Below are positions 16,466 to 27,142 of a stretch of DNA of 64,000 nt, piece after piece. Under the pieces are notes generated by a model that did not search any database, was not told the origin of the DNA, and saw nothing but the letters and a program-made list of their open reading frames with translations. Positions within the stretch are counted from its first letter, which is position 1. Each line of letters starts with the position of its first letter. The translations under genes and the position numbers were made by a program. The stretch is from Hemileia vastatrix (lineage: Eukaryota > Basidiomycota > Pucciniomycetes > Pucciniales > Zaghouaniaceae): positions 32,979,700-33,043,699 of the forward strand of contig JASXTE010000001.1 of assembly GCA_030280995.1 (NCBI GenBank). Reading direction: 5' to 3'.

Positions 16466-17912
16466 ATGCCTTGTCATCATAGATCTTCTCAAAGGCAGCC
16501 ATCACCCAGTTGTTCTTTAAATACCTCTACTCCCTCTTTCCCTCGCTCTGCTGAGAAATGCAAAATTGTTTAACTAAAGAAAGATGATCATCTCATTCTT
16601 ATCAACTGGCTAAAAACTAAATCTAACTATGATTCTTGCTATGGTACTGAGTATGTGGCTAAAGTAGGACATCCCCCTGCATCAAAAATTAATGGTTATC
16701 TTCTCATGGCCAACAAATTATGGAATAAGACTAAGGGAAGGATAGATCTTTTTCCAAAACAGATGTTTGAACGCTTCAAGTATTATCAAGCCAAGTACAA
16801 GAAGGAAAAGACTCTTTCATCTTCTACTGGTTTTGGTATTACTGACCTTGATATCAGTAAGGGCATCAAATACATAGATGATAAACTCGATTCTTTATGT
16901 CCTTACTTTAAAGAGATGGATTCTATTTTTGGAGAGCAAGCTGATGTTAATCCAGAAAATATGTTGGATGGTGAAGATGCTATCTTTGAACATGATGTTG
17001 AAAGAAAGCTTTTTCCTTCTTCTTCTTCTCAAGCCTCCCCTCATTTAACTTCCACAAATCAAGATATCTTTTCAATAGATCCATATGGCAATATAAACCA
17101 ACCTGATCTAACTCAAGTATGTTTTTTTCTTTTATCTTACCAATTCTTTTTTTTATTTAAATTTTCTTATTTATAAATAGGCTGAAGAACTAATTCAGGA
17201 GCCACAATAAACTAAGTCAGAAGCCAGCAAAAATGAAGAGGAGGAAAATGTGGCCTTGAACAAAAAGCGAATGGCTTCAAGTAGTCTGATTTTCCACTCT
17301 CAAAGAACAAGAAAAAGTGATACTTCATCTCAAACCCCTTTTTCTTCTATTGAAGAATTTTTGGAGAAATGTGATGCTGGTAAGTGATACCAAACCTTTT
17401 AGTACTTTACTCTGCTTTTCTTCTACTTTTTGTTAATATTTCTAATCACTCTAGAACAAGTGGAAGTTGCTAAAGAGAATCTAAAATTTTAAAAGCAAAA
17501 ATACAAGCTCTCTTTAAGGAAGGATGAAAGGGTATATGATTTGGAAGAGAAGAAGCTTGAGCTCTCTTCACGGAAGGATGATAGGACAAAAATCTTGGAG
17601 GAGAGGAAGTACAAAATTTCTTTATGGAAAGATGACAGGGCACAAGACTTGGAGGAGAGGAAGTATGAAATTTCTTTACAGAAAAATGATAGGGCACAAG
17701 AATTGTAGGAGAAGAAATTCGAGTTATCTCTAAGTATTTAAAAATCAAAGAAAGAGGAGAAAACACTCAAGCATCAAAACCTCATGGAACAGATGAAATA
17801 TAAGCTTCATTGTGAAGAAAATTCCAAAAAAAAATATTTCTTGATAGAATGTGTTAAATCTAAAAAATTTGTTGTAGAAATTGAATGGTTAATGAACTTG
17901 GTTGATGGCTAG
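16466..17912 (+). pseudogene. Myb/trihelix-like DNA-binding protein of the Harbinger element
   Basis: Start ATG 16466. Exon 1 runs to 17116, with introns 17117-17180 (GTATGT...ATAG) and 17380-17454 (GTAAGT...TTCTAATC...CTAG). Residues after the first stop carry INWLKTKSNYDSCYGTE and SSTGFGITDLDISKGI...LCPYFKEMDSIFG, the pattern of the trihelix/Myb-like partner encoded by fungal and oomycete Harbinger elements, which binds DNA and helps import the transposase. Exon 3 encodes a charged coiled coil of about four 22-residue repeats (RKDDRTKILEERKYKISL type). Broken by in-frame stops at 16571, after EEPQ-type text near 17209, and at least three in exon 3. Confidence 0.7.
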
Positions 17913-18141
17913 TTTGTTTTATTTATCTCACACTTCAACTGTTCATAATTTTTACATAAAATTTGATCTTAATTTTGTGTATTTTTTTTCTCTATCCATC
18001 ATTAGTTGAATTTTCATGTTTTAATGTTATAAATTCTCTTTTAAATAAAATTTTCAAGAATTTTTAAGTTTAAAATTCTTTTTTAGTTTAAATTTTCACA
18101 CAGCAGGTATCACCAAAATTATTTCAAGTAAAGAATTTTGC
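17913..18141. other. AT-rich intergenic spacer
   Basis: Downstream of the Myb-like gene. T-rich sequence with nothing recognisable; it leads into the tandem repeats at 18142. Confidence 0.5.
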
Positions 18142-18495
18142 AAGTCTTATATGAAATTTTGGCAATATTCCCCCCTACATTTTATTGAAGTAAAAGATGG
18201 GTATCCCCAAAATTTTAAGTCATAATTTATTTTTTAAGTCTGATATGAAAATTTGGCAATACCTCCCCCCCCCCCCCCCTGTATTTTATTGAATCAAGGA
18301 AATGGTATCATCAAATTTTCAAGTCAATTTTTTTTTTTAAGTCTGATATGAAATTTTGGCAATACCCCCCCTGTATTTTATTGAATTAAGGAAAGGGTAT
18401 CATCAAATTTTCAAGTCAAATTTTTTTTAAAGTCTGATATGAAAATTTGGCAATACCCCCCCCCCACAATTTATTGAATCAAAGAAATCAAATGG
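18142..18495. repeat. Tandem repeat of about 90-103 bp with C-tracts
   Basis: Nearly four copies start at about 18142, 18236, 18339 and 18430. Each begins AAGTCTGATATGAAAATTTG, then GCAATACC, a run of 6-16 C, then TTTATTGAATCAAGGAAA. The C-tract length varies between copies, typical of slippage. Confidence 0.85.
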
Positions 18496-18502
18496 AAAAA
18501 AA

Positions 18503-18825
18503 TCTAAAATTGAAAATTTCTACAACCAATTATTTTCACAAGTCCCAATAAAGTTTTCCTATTTTATATAATAGCCAGATGCCCCATTATATATAAAAAT
18601 TAATCTATCTTGATGTAACTTTAAAAAATATTTGCAAGAGACATATCCAAAATTAAAAGAAAAAAAATTGAAATTGAAAATTTCTACAACCAATTAATTT
18701 CACCAGTCCCAATCAAGTTTTCCTATTTTATATAATAGCCAGATGCACCATTATATAAAAACAGTAATCTATCTTGATGTAACTTCAAAAAATAATTGGA
18801 AGAGACAAATCCGAAATTAAATGAG
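18503..18825. repeat. Tandem duplication of about 160 bp
   Basis: Two adjacent copies of AATTGAAAATTTCTACAACC...TCCTATTTTATATAATAGCC...TAATCTATCTTGATGTAACTT, the second starting near 18667. Copies differ by scattered substitutions and small indels. A-rich low-complexity sequence follows to 18960. No coding potential. Confidence 0.75.
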
Positions 18826-18982
18826 AAAAATTAAAAAGGATAAATAAAATTGAAAAAGAAGAAAATAAAAAGGGAAATTTTAAAAAAAATAAATTAAAAT
18901 AAAATAAATAAAAAAATTAATAAAAGAGAAAAAAAAAGGAATAAAATATTTAATGATAGAAAAAATATAATATTTATTTGCA

Positions 18983-20364
18983 CTACTTGACAGATCTACT
19001 AAGAACATTTTTTTTATTTAATTTTTTATTATTATTAATAAGATTAATAAGATCTTCATTTATTTGGAATGAAGAGCCAAAATGGGTAAATTCTTTACAA
19101 GAAACTAAATTTGGAGGTTCTTTAGTTGTTTGATGCCGATGTTGAGAAGATTTCTATATAGCCTCAACTATTCTATTGGCACTACCAAAATAAATAATAC
19201 ATTTATGGTCAGGAAAATAAAGGCCATCTCCCTCATCAGAAGAGGGTGATGGAATAGGAACACCAGTCTCTGGATTAATATAAGAGAAAATTCCAAATGT
19301 TAGAGAATTCTTATCATGTTTATCTAGAGGAACATGATTATAAAATCCATTATAAGTGATGATAACATTTAAACAAAAAACATAATCATTTATTGCTTCT
19401 TCCCATTCAGGATCAGACCAATTTGGTAAACCAGATTCTAAGGCAAGTTGATGGTTTTTTTGAAAAGCTTGAAAACATAATTTTTTAAAACAATTTTCCA
19501 AGAAAATATTAAATGATCCAAAAGAATTCCATCATTTCAGATCTTCTTCCATTTGCTCCAGTTTCAAATTTTTCAATAAAGAATAATTCGTGAAATATAT
19601 TACAAAATTAAAAATTACTTATAATAAAAAAATTTTTACATACCAAAAGAAACTCCTTGATCATATCCTGGTCACCAACCAAAACCTTTCATAAACCCAG
19701 AAATCTGATTTTTATTTGATAAGGATTTTCAAACCAAAGCCATTTGATAGAGAGAAGAAATTAAATCAGAAAGCTGGAAAAAAACTTCATCCTTTTTCCC
19801 ATTAAATGAATGAACTTCTAAGATGAATTGAGGTTTGTATCTATTATTGACAACTTCAACAATGAGATCTATACCACCTTCTGTAAGGTTTTTTATGTTT
19901 TTGTAAAAAATAAATTTCTTATCATTTGTAATTGAAGTCTTATTAAATTTGACATTTTCCAATTATCCCAGGAATGTTTTGCAAAATATCATCATCCTAA
20001 TCAATTTTCTATTTTGATAAAATTTTGTCTTTGAATTGCTTGATTCTTTAGCTGGTTCTATGATTTTCTGCTTTTTATTTTCTGGTAAGGAAAGCTCAGA
20101 TTGATTGGGAGAAGGAATGGAATTGAAGGACATTGAAGAGATAGAAGAAAGTAAAGATAAAGAAGAAGAATTTGAATATATTGAAGGAATAGAATAGAAG
20201 GACATCAAAGAGATAGAATAAATTAAAGATAAAGAAGAAGAATTTGAATATATTTGATGATTATTCTTTGAGCTTTCAAGATTTGAAGACAAGGAAGAAA
20301 GGGACAATAAATATGATTCAGAAAAAATTGATGATAATGAAGATGAGAAAGTTAAATTTTCCAT
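18983..20364 (-). pseudogene. Tet/JBP-like 2OG-Fe(II) oxygenase gene, decayed
   Basis: Minus strand from ATG 20364. A Ser-rich N-terminus leads to KKQKIIEPAKESSNSKTK, then IFYKNIKNLTEGGIDLIVEV, SNKNQISGFMKGFGW, an intron with donor GTATGT at 19643, then SGLPNWSDPEW, TYNGFYNHVPLDKHDKNSL, TFGIFSYINPETGVPIPSPS, GLYFPDHKCIIYFGSANRI, HRHQTTKEPP and THFGSSFQINEDLI. The last blocks match the pattern I know from rust proteins annotated as Tet-like 2OG-Fe(II) oxygenase, which in basidiomycetes are often transposon-linked. In-frame stops occur at about 19961, 19726, 19680, 19530 and 19153. The expected HxD iron site near HVPLDKHD is not clean. If functional it would oxidise 5-methylcytosine; that is family knowledge only. 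Confidence 0.6.
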
Positions 20365-20935
20365 AGTAACTTCCTGGAAAAAAAAAATTTATAAAATAAA
20401 AAAAATAAAAAATAAATATAAATATATTAAAAAAACCCCCAACAATAAAAAATTATTGGTAAAATAATTGAAAAGAAAAAAAAATTTTGGTAAAAAAAAA
20501 ACAAAAAAAATTAGTTGCAAAAAAAATAGTAAAATATTTTGAAAAAAATAAAATTTCAAAATAAAAACCTGAATTATAACTAAAATACAAGGTAAAACAA
20601 AATAACCCAAAAAAAAAGAGTAAATAAAAAAAATTTTAAATAAATTCAGTAAATTTAATTTCAAAAAATAAATAAATAAAAATTACTTACCAGCTATTGG
20701 AAATACTTCTTGATATCATTCGATCCAATTTATTAAAATATAATTAAAAAAATTAATTTTAGTAAATTTCAGAATAATTAATTATTTTCAAAAACAAAGA
20801 CAAATAAAAAAAAATAAATTACCTGATTTATTTTGAAACAGGGGGAAATGTCCAGAAACTAAGGGAAAGAAAAAAAACTCTGTAAAAAATATTAAAAAGC
20901 AGAGATTACTCTTTTTTTTTCTTCAAAATGCCCTC
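20365..20935. other. A-rich low-complexity spacer
   Basis: Poly-A/T sequence upstream of the oxygenase gene. ACTTACCAG at 20685-20693 and TTACCTG near 20820 read as splice donors (CTGGTAAGT, CAGGTAA) on the minus strand, so untranslated first exons of the oxygenase gene may lie here. No protein recognised. Confidence 0.4.
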
Positions 20936-21790
20936 CTTGCCCACTTCAACCCCCCCTTTAACCCCTCCTTACCTGCCTCAAACCCCCCCTTTAGTCCCCC
21001 TTTACCCTCCCTTTACCCCCCCTCTACCCCTTCTTTACCCCTTCTTTACCCCTTCTTTACCCCCCTTTAACCCCTGCTTACCTGCCTCAAACCCCCCTTT
21101 ACCCCCCTTTTATCCTCCCTTTACCCCCCCTTTACCCCCATTTAACCTCTCCTTAGCCGCCTCAAACCCCCCCCCCCCCTTCACCCTCCCTTTACCCCCC
21201 CTTTACCCCTTCTTTACCCCCCTTTACCCCCCTTTACCCCCCCCTTTACTCCCTCCTTGGCCCCCTCAAGCCTCCCCTTTACCCCTTCCTTGACCCCCTT
21301 AAGCCCCCCTCTTTACCCCCTCAGACCCACCTCAAATCCCCCCTCAAAACCCTCCAAACCCCCCCCCTAAACCTAACTTATCAAATTGGTAACGATTTGA
21401 TAAGTTAATGAGCAATGATAAACAATGGTTCACTATCTTATCAAATCATTAGCAACTCATTAAGTAGGTGGTGGGAGGGGGGGGGAAGGGTTTGAGGGGG
21501 GATTTGAGGGGGGATTGAGGGGGTAAAGGGGGGGGCTTGAGGGGGCCAAGGAGGGGGTAAAGGGGGGTGAAGGGGCAGGCAAGGAGGGGGTAAAGAAAGG
21601 GTTGGGGTGGGCAAGGAGGTATTAAAGGGGGGAGTTGAGGTGGCCAAGAAGGGGAGAAAGGGAGGTATGGAGGAAGACAAGGAGGGGGGAAAGGGGGGGA
21701 CTTGAGATGGCCAAGAAGAGTAGAAAAGAGGGTATGGAGGCAGACAAGGAGGGGGGAAAGGGGGATGATTGAGGGTGAAAAAAAAAGATA
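20936..21790. repeat. Large imperfect inverted repeat: C-rich arm, AT loop, G-rich arm
   Basis: The left arm (20936-21370) is a degenerate array of CCCCCCTTTACCC and CCCCTTGGCCCCCTCAAGCC units. The centre (about 21371-21470) holds CTTATCAAAT...ATTTGATAAG palindromes. The right arm (21470-21790) is the near complement, GGGGGTAAAGGGGG and GAGGGGGCCAAGGAGGGGG. Either strand can form G-quadruplex-prone runs or a long hairpin. Proline-rich frames across it (20928-21293, 21858-21441) are artefacts of composition. Confidence 0.8.
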
Positions 21791-22786
21791 AAAAAGATAA
21801 AAAAGATAAAACAAAAAAACAAAATTAGTCTAACCTTGAAAACCAAAAAAAAAAGCACTTACAGGACAAAAAAAAATTAAAAAAAGGACAAAAAAAAAGA
21901 GAAAAAATAAATTATTAGCAAGTAAAAAAAACCAAAAATAAGAAAAAAATGACTTACCTGGAGAGATGAGATGAGAAATAGAGGAATGAAATAGAGGAAT
22001 TGAAAAAATTTGACTGATGTTTGAGGAGAAGTTGAAAAGGATATGAGTGATGAGTGAAAAAAAGAACTGACAAAATATGTGATTTCAGAAAATATGCGAT
22101 TTCATGTTGAGCTGGTGAAAGAAAACCAATGAGCCATCAAAAAAAAATAAAAGTGCTTCCCAGACTTCTAGCACCAAGGCAGGGGGTCTTCCTGACTTCA
22201 GGAGGCCTGTCTAGAGGCGGCTGGAACACCCTGAAGCCAGAAAACCACCAAAAACCTCAAATAAAGCCCAAAATACTTAGAAAAATCCACCGCAACTACT
22301 AAAACCCTTAAATCACAAAATTAAGCTATGACAACATTGTGACAAAAAATATTGAGCCAAATTATCTCTACCTAATGGTACTAAGCACTTAACCCTAATA
22401 CCTAAGGTTAGCCCATAAAACACAAAAAACAAAATTCAACAGCTATCTTTTAGAAATTAAAAATGAGTAAATGAACCCTTAAAACTTGGAATATGAAAAA
22501 TATCAACAGGACATCAAATATAGAGAAAAACCGGGGCTATCCAATGGTAGTACCCACATACCTTTAGTCCCAATATTCACTGAATAAAACCAGAAAAACA
22601 CTAAATTTTTCAACCAATGCCAATTAAGACATAACAAAACAATGCCAAACACAGCAAAAAAGGTGTCTGAAAATGTTGGAAGACCACACCGTAAATTCAA
22701 AAAAAATGAATTTCATCAAGCAAAAATACCAAACCAAGTGAATAAATTACACTAAGTGGACATGTGGAGAGCACCAAAATAATATT
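21791..22786. other. Harbinger interior without recognisable gene
   Basis: A-rich to 21960, then mixed sequence. ACTTACCTGGAG at 21951-21962 reads on the minus strand as a GT-AG donor (CTCCAGGTAAGT), again suggesting untranslated exons. The stretch 22140-22260 is locally GC-richer (GACTTCAGGAGGCCTGTC). Nothing coding could be supported. Confidence 0.4.
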
Positions 22787-24173
22787 TTAAAAGTGTTGTG
22801 AAGTGAAATGTTGGAGAGTAATTGGCAATATAAAGGATTTTATGCCGGTTGATTGAAGGTTTTGTGATTCAAGGGAGGGGAGAGCCGGTGCTGGTTCAGA
22901 AAACTCTTCTTCATAAAGATCATTCCACTCATCCTTTAAATAAGCTAAGTTATTGTGGAGTATAGCACAAGTCAAGATCCAATGATTCACAGTTATGATC
23001 TCCAATTTTTTTTTGAATTGGATTCTGAGCTCCCAAAGACTAGAAAATTTTCCCTTTAAAATACCTATAGTGTTTTCAATCCGTACTCTTGATTGGGCAA
23101 GGTGATAATTAAATTTAGTTTTTTTTGGGGTCATTTTCTAAACTTGTGCCACGGAAAGGAGGTATTATTTACTTTTCACTTGCATAAGCTGAGTCTGAAA
23201 GGAGGTACTGATATTTGTCAAAGTATGAATCTGGGGTTTGAGAAATCCTCATTCTTTGGGAGACAGAAGAGTCATGACATGATCCACAGAAGCTGCTGTG
23301 AAAAGCAATAAATTTTTTATTGAAATCACATATAAGTTGAACGTCAATAGAGTATCTAGAAGGAAGATAAAAATTTAGTTCATGAATGATGAGAAATTGG
23401 AGAAGATTTTGAATAAACCTATTTGTGTGATCAAAATAATGGTTCCCATCATGAGCAGGCTTTTGACTCAAAGGTATAGTTGTGCCATCAACAAAACCTA
23501 CACAGCCAGGGAAACCTTTGGCTTGAATTACTTGAGAGGATTCAAGTCGTTGCTCTGAAGGTGGCCAAGCAAGTGTTTGAGACTTGAGGGAAAGTATAGA
23601 AATCATACAGCGCTTGGTGTATGATATCACCGTACCATATCCTATGTTAAATAGATTATCCGAACGTCTTACAGCAGCACCATTTCCATTTGAGCCAAAG
23701 CGACATAGTGCAACAGCAAGTTGAATGGCAGTATTACGCTGTTTTTTATGGGAATTGTTATGAAAGATAGGATGTTCAGAGATGAGTTGATAAAGTTTGA
23801 AGAAAGAATTGGGTGAAGTTCTAAATAGCTGAGTTAAGTTTAGTTGAGGAATGTTGAGAATGGAGCAGATATCATATTGGGGATCATGATAAAGATTTGG
23901 CCCCCTGGAAATGAGGTAATGCTTTTTGGAAAGAAAACAAAAATAGGCTAAAGCATCTTCCAAATCAGAGTCAGATTTATAGTAGAGAACTAAAAGTAAA
24001 GTGATAGAATTAATAGTGGAGTGAAGTAGCCATCTAGAAGAGAGGTACTTCATTGTTGTTTGTAGTATAGGTGTTGGTAGAAGGCTTAGGTGATGAGTGG
24101 GAAGTGGGAATTCACTTCCAAAGGTGCAGTTGGGGTGTGTAGATAGAAAAAAAAGTCGAGTGTTCACTACCAA
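22787..24173 (-). pseudogene. PIF/Harbinger DDE transposase
   Basis: Minus strand. The N-terminal helix-turn-helix region includes RNTAIQLAVALCRFGSNGNG and NLFNIGYGTVISYTKRC. The catalytic domain (DDE_Tnp_4 type) has GFVDGTTIPL (first Asp), SFCGSCHDSSV (second block), YLLSDSAYAS and FNYHLAQSRVRIENTIGILK (Glu block). A 63-bp in-frame intron (23418-23356, GTTTAT...CTAG) separates HYFDHTNR from YSIDVQLICDFNKK. The gene is broken by a TAA right after DSAYASEK (near 23140) and by a frameshift in an A-run (about 23110-23125) before the Glu block. The true start may be the ATG of MKYLSSRW (about 24053). Confidence 0.88.
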
Positions 24174-24417
24174 AATTAAGTAGCATAGAGTGAAGAGAGA
24201 CTTAAGGATGGAATCAGCAACTATAAGTCATGTCACTTTTTTAAAAATACATCATGGATGTGATGAGTTTGGGATCAGGAAGTAGGAAGGAAAATTGGTG
24301 TATAAAGGCACAATAATGCATTATGATGGATTCCTTATCCACTAGCCCAGGGGCTAGTGGATAAGAATCTTTGGCAATTAAAAATGTCTGATCCTAGGGA
24401 ATAAAATTCCTGATCCC
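24174..24417. other. Harbinger right subterminal region with perfect hairpin
   Basis: TTATCCACTAGCCC-AG-GGGCTAGTGGATAA at 24335-24364 is a perfect 14-bp-arm inverted repeat. It mirrors the 11-bp hairpin next to the left end. A second imperfect palindrome around AGGGAATAAAATTCCT follows at about 24397. Subterminal hairpins may bind the transposase or the Myb-like partner. Confidence 0.6.
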
Positions 24418-24448
24418 TAATTGCGGATCCCTGAACATTGGTACCCTC
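24418..24448 (-). repeat. Harbinger right terminal inverted repeat
   Basis: 31 bp; inverted it reads GAGGGTACCAATGTTCAGGG and on to CGCAATTA. It pairs with 15992-16022 and is followed by the TATTA duplication. Confidence 0.85.
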
Positions 24449-24453
24449 TATTA

Positions 24454-26337
24454 AACATGTAAGTCCACCATAAGAAGGCTAATTCTTTTGTGGATACATC
24501 TTTGTGGGTGGGAATAAATTCTCACATTTTGGTGAACCTATCTACTATTTACCAAAAAGAGTAATAACTGTCTTCACCTGCTACAGGAAGATCAGTGACA
24601 AAATCCATGTTAATGATTTTCCAAGGAGAATCAGGTGCTTCAATATGTTGCAACAATCCTGCTCTTTTACCTGTCAATCTTTTAGGTTTTTGACAAGAAT
24701 CACAAGATTCAACATATAATTTAGTGTCTTCAGACACATTAGCCCACCAAGAAGTGTTTTAAATTCTGATTAATGTTTTCTCAAGATCAAAACATCCTGC
24801 TAATATGTCATCATGACAAAGTTTTATGATGGTTTCTTTCATGGAAGGAGGAATAACAATGATATTGGTAAGTTTTCTCCTGTAATAAATATAACCATCT
24901 TCAACGGAAAACTTTCTCTTACTCAAAGCACTCTGGTACTTTGGAGGAAGAGTTTTTATCAATGCTTGAATAGAAGCATTTTTAGGACCATTCATGATTT
25001 TAACCAATTTATTTAAATCAGAATTTTTATCATTCAAATCCAGTATTAATTGTAACAGTTCTTCTTCCATATCAACTATATATATACCATGTATATGAAC
25101 AGTATCACTTTCAGGCACATAGGCAGGATTGGAGTCATTATTTGGCAGAGGCAACCTTGAAAGCATATCAACGTTGGAGTGAAAATTTCCAGCTCTATGG
25201 ATAATTGTCATTCTTCCTCTGTACTCCTGAACAGCAAGTTGCCACCTATACATATGTCTTTTTGGTGTCTTTAGGTTCAAGAGGGATTTGAAAGCACTAC
25301 AGTCAGTAACCAATCCAAATATTTGGTCATCTAGGTAATAGTGAAGCTTCTTAAGAGCCAAAAAACTGCAAAAGACTCTAATTAAGTGGCACCATATTTC
25401 ATTTTACTATTTCTCAAGGTTCTTGAAATATAACAATTTACAAATTCTGAGGATTTATCATTAATAATTTGTTTTTGGTGAAGGGCAGCACCCAGTCCAA
25501 CAAAGCTAGCATCTGTGTAAAGGACAAAAGGTTTGTTGAAATCTGGAAGAGCCAAGATGGGGGCTGTCATTAAACAATTTTTCAATTTATTAAAAGCTTT
25601 TTGACAGTCATTATTCCAGATAAAGACAACATCTTTTATGGTCAGTTTGGTAAGAGGTAAGGCTATGACCTGATAATTTTTAATATATTGTCAATAATAG
25701 CCACACATACCCAAAAAACTTTTTATTTCTCTCACAGAAGTTGGTACTTTTACATTTTGAATTTCAGAAACTTTATTCTGGTCTACACAAATTTGTAAGC
25801 CTGACACAACATGGCCAAGGACTTTCAAGGATTGAGAACTAAACTAACACTTTTTCAAGGATAAGGTCATATTAATTTCATCCATTTTTTGGAAAACTCT
25901 ATTTAAGTGAATCATATGTTCATCAAAAGTTTTAGAAAAAACTATAATGTCATCAATTATACCATGAGCCATCCTTCAATTATCTCCTGATGGAAAGTTT
26001 TATCCATTACTTTCTGAAAAACTGAAAGTGCATTTTTAGGGCCAAATGGCATCCTAACATACTTATATATTCCCATATGAGTAGCAATAAGAAAGAAATT
26101 TTGTGAATTTTTCTCAACAGTTATTTGATGATAACCTTTATTACCATCCAGACAACTAATAAATTTTGCACCTTGGAAGGTAGCATGTATTGAATTAATT
26201 CTGGGTAAAGGATAAATATCATCAACAGTATAAGTGTTTAATGCTCTATAATCCCCAAATAATCTAGCTTTATCTTTTTTATAACAAATCAAAACTGTGG
26301 AGATGACAAAATATTTTGGGGTGACATCCACATTTTC
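24454..26337 (-). pseudogene. E2 pol, part 2: RT C-half, RNase H, integrase N-half
   Basis: Minus strand, collinear with E1. RT includes ATHMGIYKYVRMPFGPKNA. The catalytic YIDD block follows, but a one-base loss makes it read I-I-D-D in a shifted frame near 25955. RNase H has YTDASFVGLGAALHQ and LVTDCSAFKSLLNL. The integrase zinc domain has CHDDILAGCFDLEK (second His replaced by Cys) and ESCDSCQKPKR. The core start is NMDFVTDLP. Stops interrupt between these blocks. The gene is split from the RT N-half by the solo LTR. Confidence 0.88.
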
Positions 26338-27137
26338 TGTCAATGGGTCTTTTGGTCTAGAAGGTTCAATTGGAGGTCCAACAGGGCGTTTAAGTGGAAT
26401 ATTGGACTTTTAAAGTTAAGGTACATAGTTTTATCTCTTTTGATTAATTTACTTAATATATAAGAGGTAGGGGTTTAAAATATTATTATGATTTATATTT
26501 TAGAATTATGGTAATGTAAATACTAAACATATAAAAAATAGTAATAAGTATTGTATCTAATAGATATTTTATAAAAATGGTAAGTAAAAGGAATGAATTT
26601 AAAAAGTACAAATGGAGAGGGATTTTATAGGTAAAAGGTGAGATATAACACACAGAATTAACAACATACAATAAGAGAGTGTGAGAGAAAAATCTTAGTG
26701 AAAAGAGAGTATGTGAATATAAACTAGATATAATAAAATGATGCTTCAATAAAAGGTATCATATTTATTTGATATAAATCTTGAATTCCCTTAGATTGTC
26801 ACACTTAGTATAGAACATTTGATTTAAAATGTTATTTTAACTTAATTTTAAATTTCTTAATAAAGAAATTTGATTTTTTTATATTTTTAATATTTTAATA
26901 ATATTTTTATTCCCTTTTCAACTTTAGTATTTAGCACAGTGTTAGGGAGTAAAAATATACGGGAAATTTATTAATTTTTATTAAATACTAAATTTAATTA
27001 TTGTACTTAGCTAGTTAATTGTAAGTAATACATAAGTAAATAATAGGTAATTAATAAGAATTTAAAAAAAAGGCGTGGCTTCATCTCAGTAAGATAATTA
27101 ATTATTTTACTGGATAAGTCTAGTAGCCTGGCTGACA
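26338..27137 (-). mobile_element. Solo LTR in E2
   Basis: 800 bp. On the minus strand it starts TGTCAGCCAGGCTACTAGAC and ends GACCCATTGACA. It is flanked by TTTTC on both sides (26333-26337 and 27138-27142), so it is a clean insertion reduced to one LTR by recombination. It resembles the E3 3' LTR at both ends (CCAGGCTGCTAGACTTA and TTCTAGACCAAAAG...GACA), so it belongs to the E3 LTR family rather than to E1 or E2. It has no coding content. Confidence 0.88.
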
Positions 27138-27142
27138 TTTTC

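Larger units (their letters stand above)
15992..24448. mobile_element. PIF/Harbinger DNA transposon carrying a Tet/JBP-like gene
   Basis: The element is 8457 bp inside the E2 integrase. The termini are GGGGGTATCAATGTTCAGGG and, inverted, GAGGGTACCAATGTTCAGGG; the 31-bp ends match at 28 positions. TATTA (15987-15991 and 24449-24453) is present on both sides and once in the uninterrupted E1 sequence; it contains the TTA expected for this superfamily. It holds a Myb/trihelix-like gene (plus strand), a Tet/JBP-like oxygenase gene and the DDE transposase (both minus), plus several tandem and inverted repeats. All three genes carry stops, so it is not autonomous now. Confidence 0.9.

Noticed and set aside
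16217..16573. 118-residue protein frame beginning upstream of the Myb-like gene
   Set aside because: The first 80 codons are a 37-bp tandem repeat; only the part from 16466 continues into the recognisable gene.
20928..21293. Proline-rich protein frames at 20928-21293 and 21858-21441
   Set aside because: Translation of C-rich simple repeats; no start context, no conservation, and they mirror each other across the inverted repeat.
20936..21370. Telomere-like CCCTTTA/CCCTAA array
   Set aside because: Units are irregular (CCCCCCTTTACCCC, CCCCTCAAGCC), not a uniform telomere repeat, and they lie inside a bounded transposon.
26338..27137. Protein frame 26749-26486 in the solo LTR
   Set aside because: Hydrophobic AT-rich frame inside an LTR with clear termini and TSD; no similarity to anything known.
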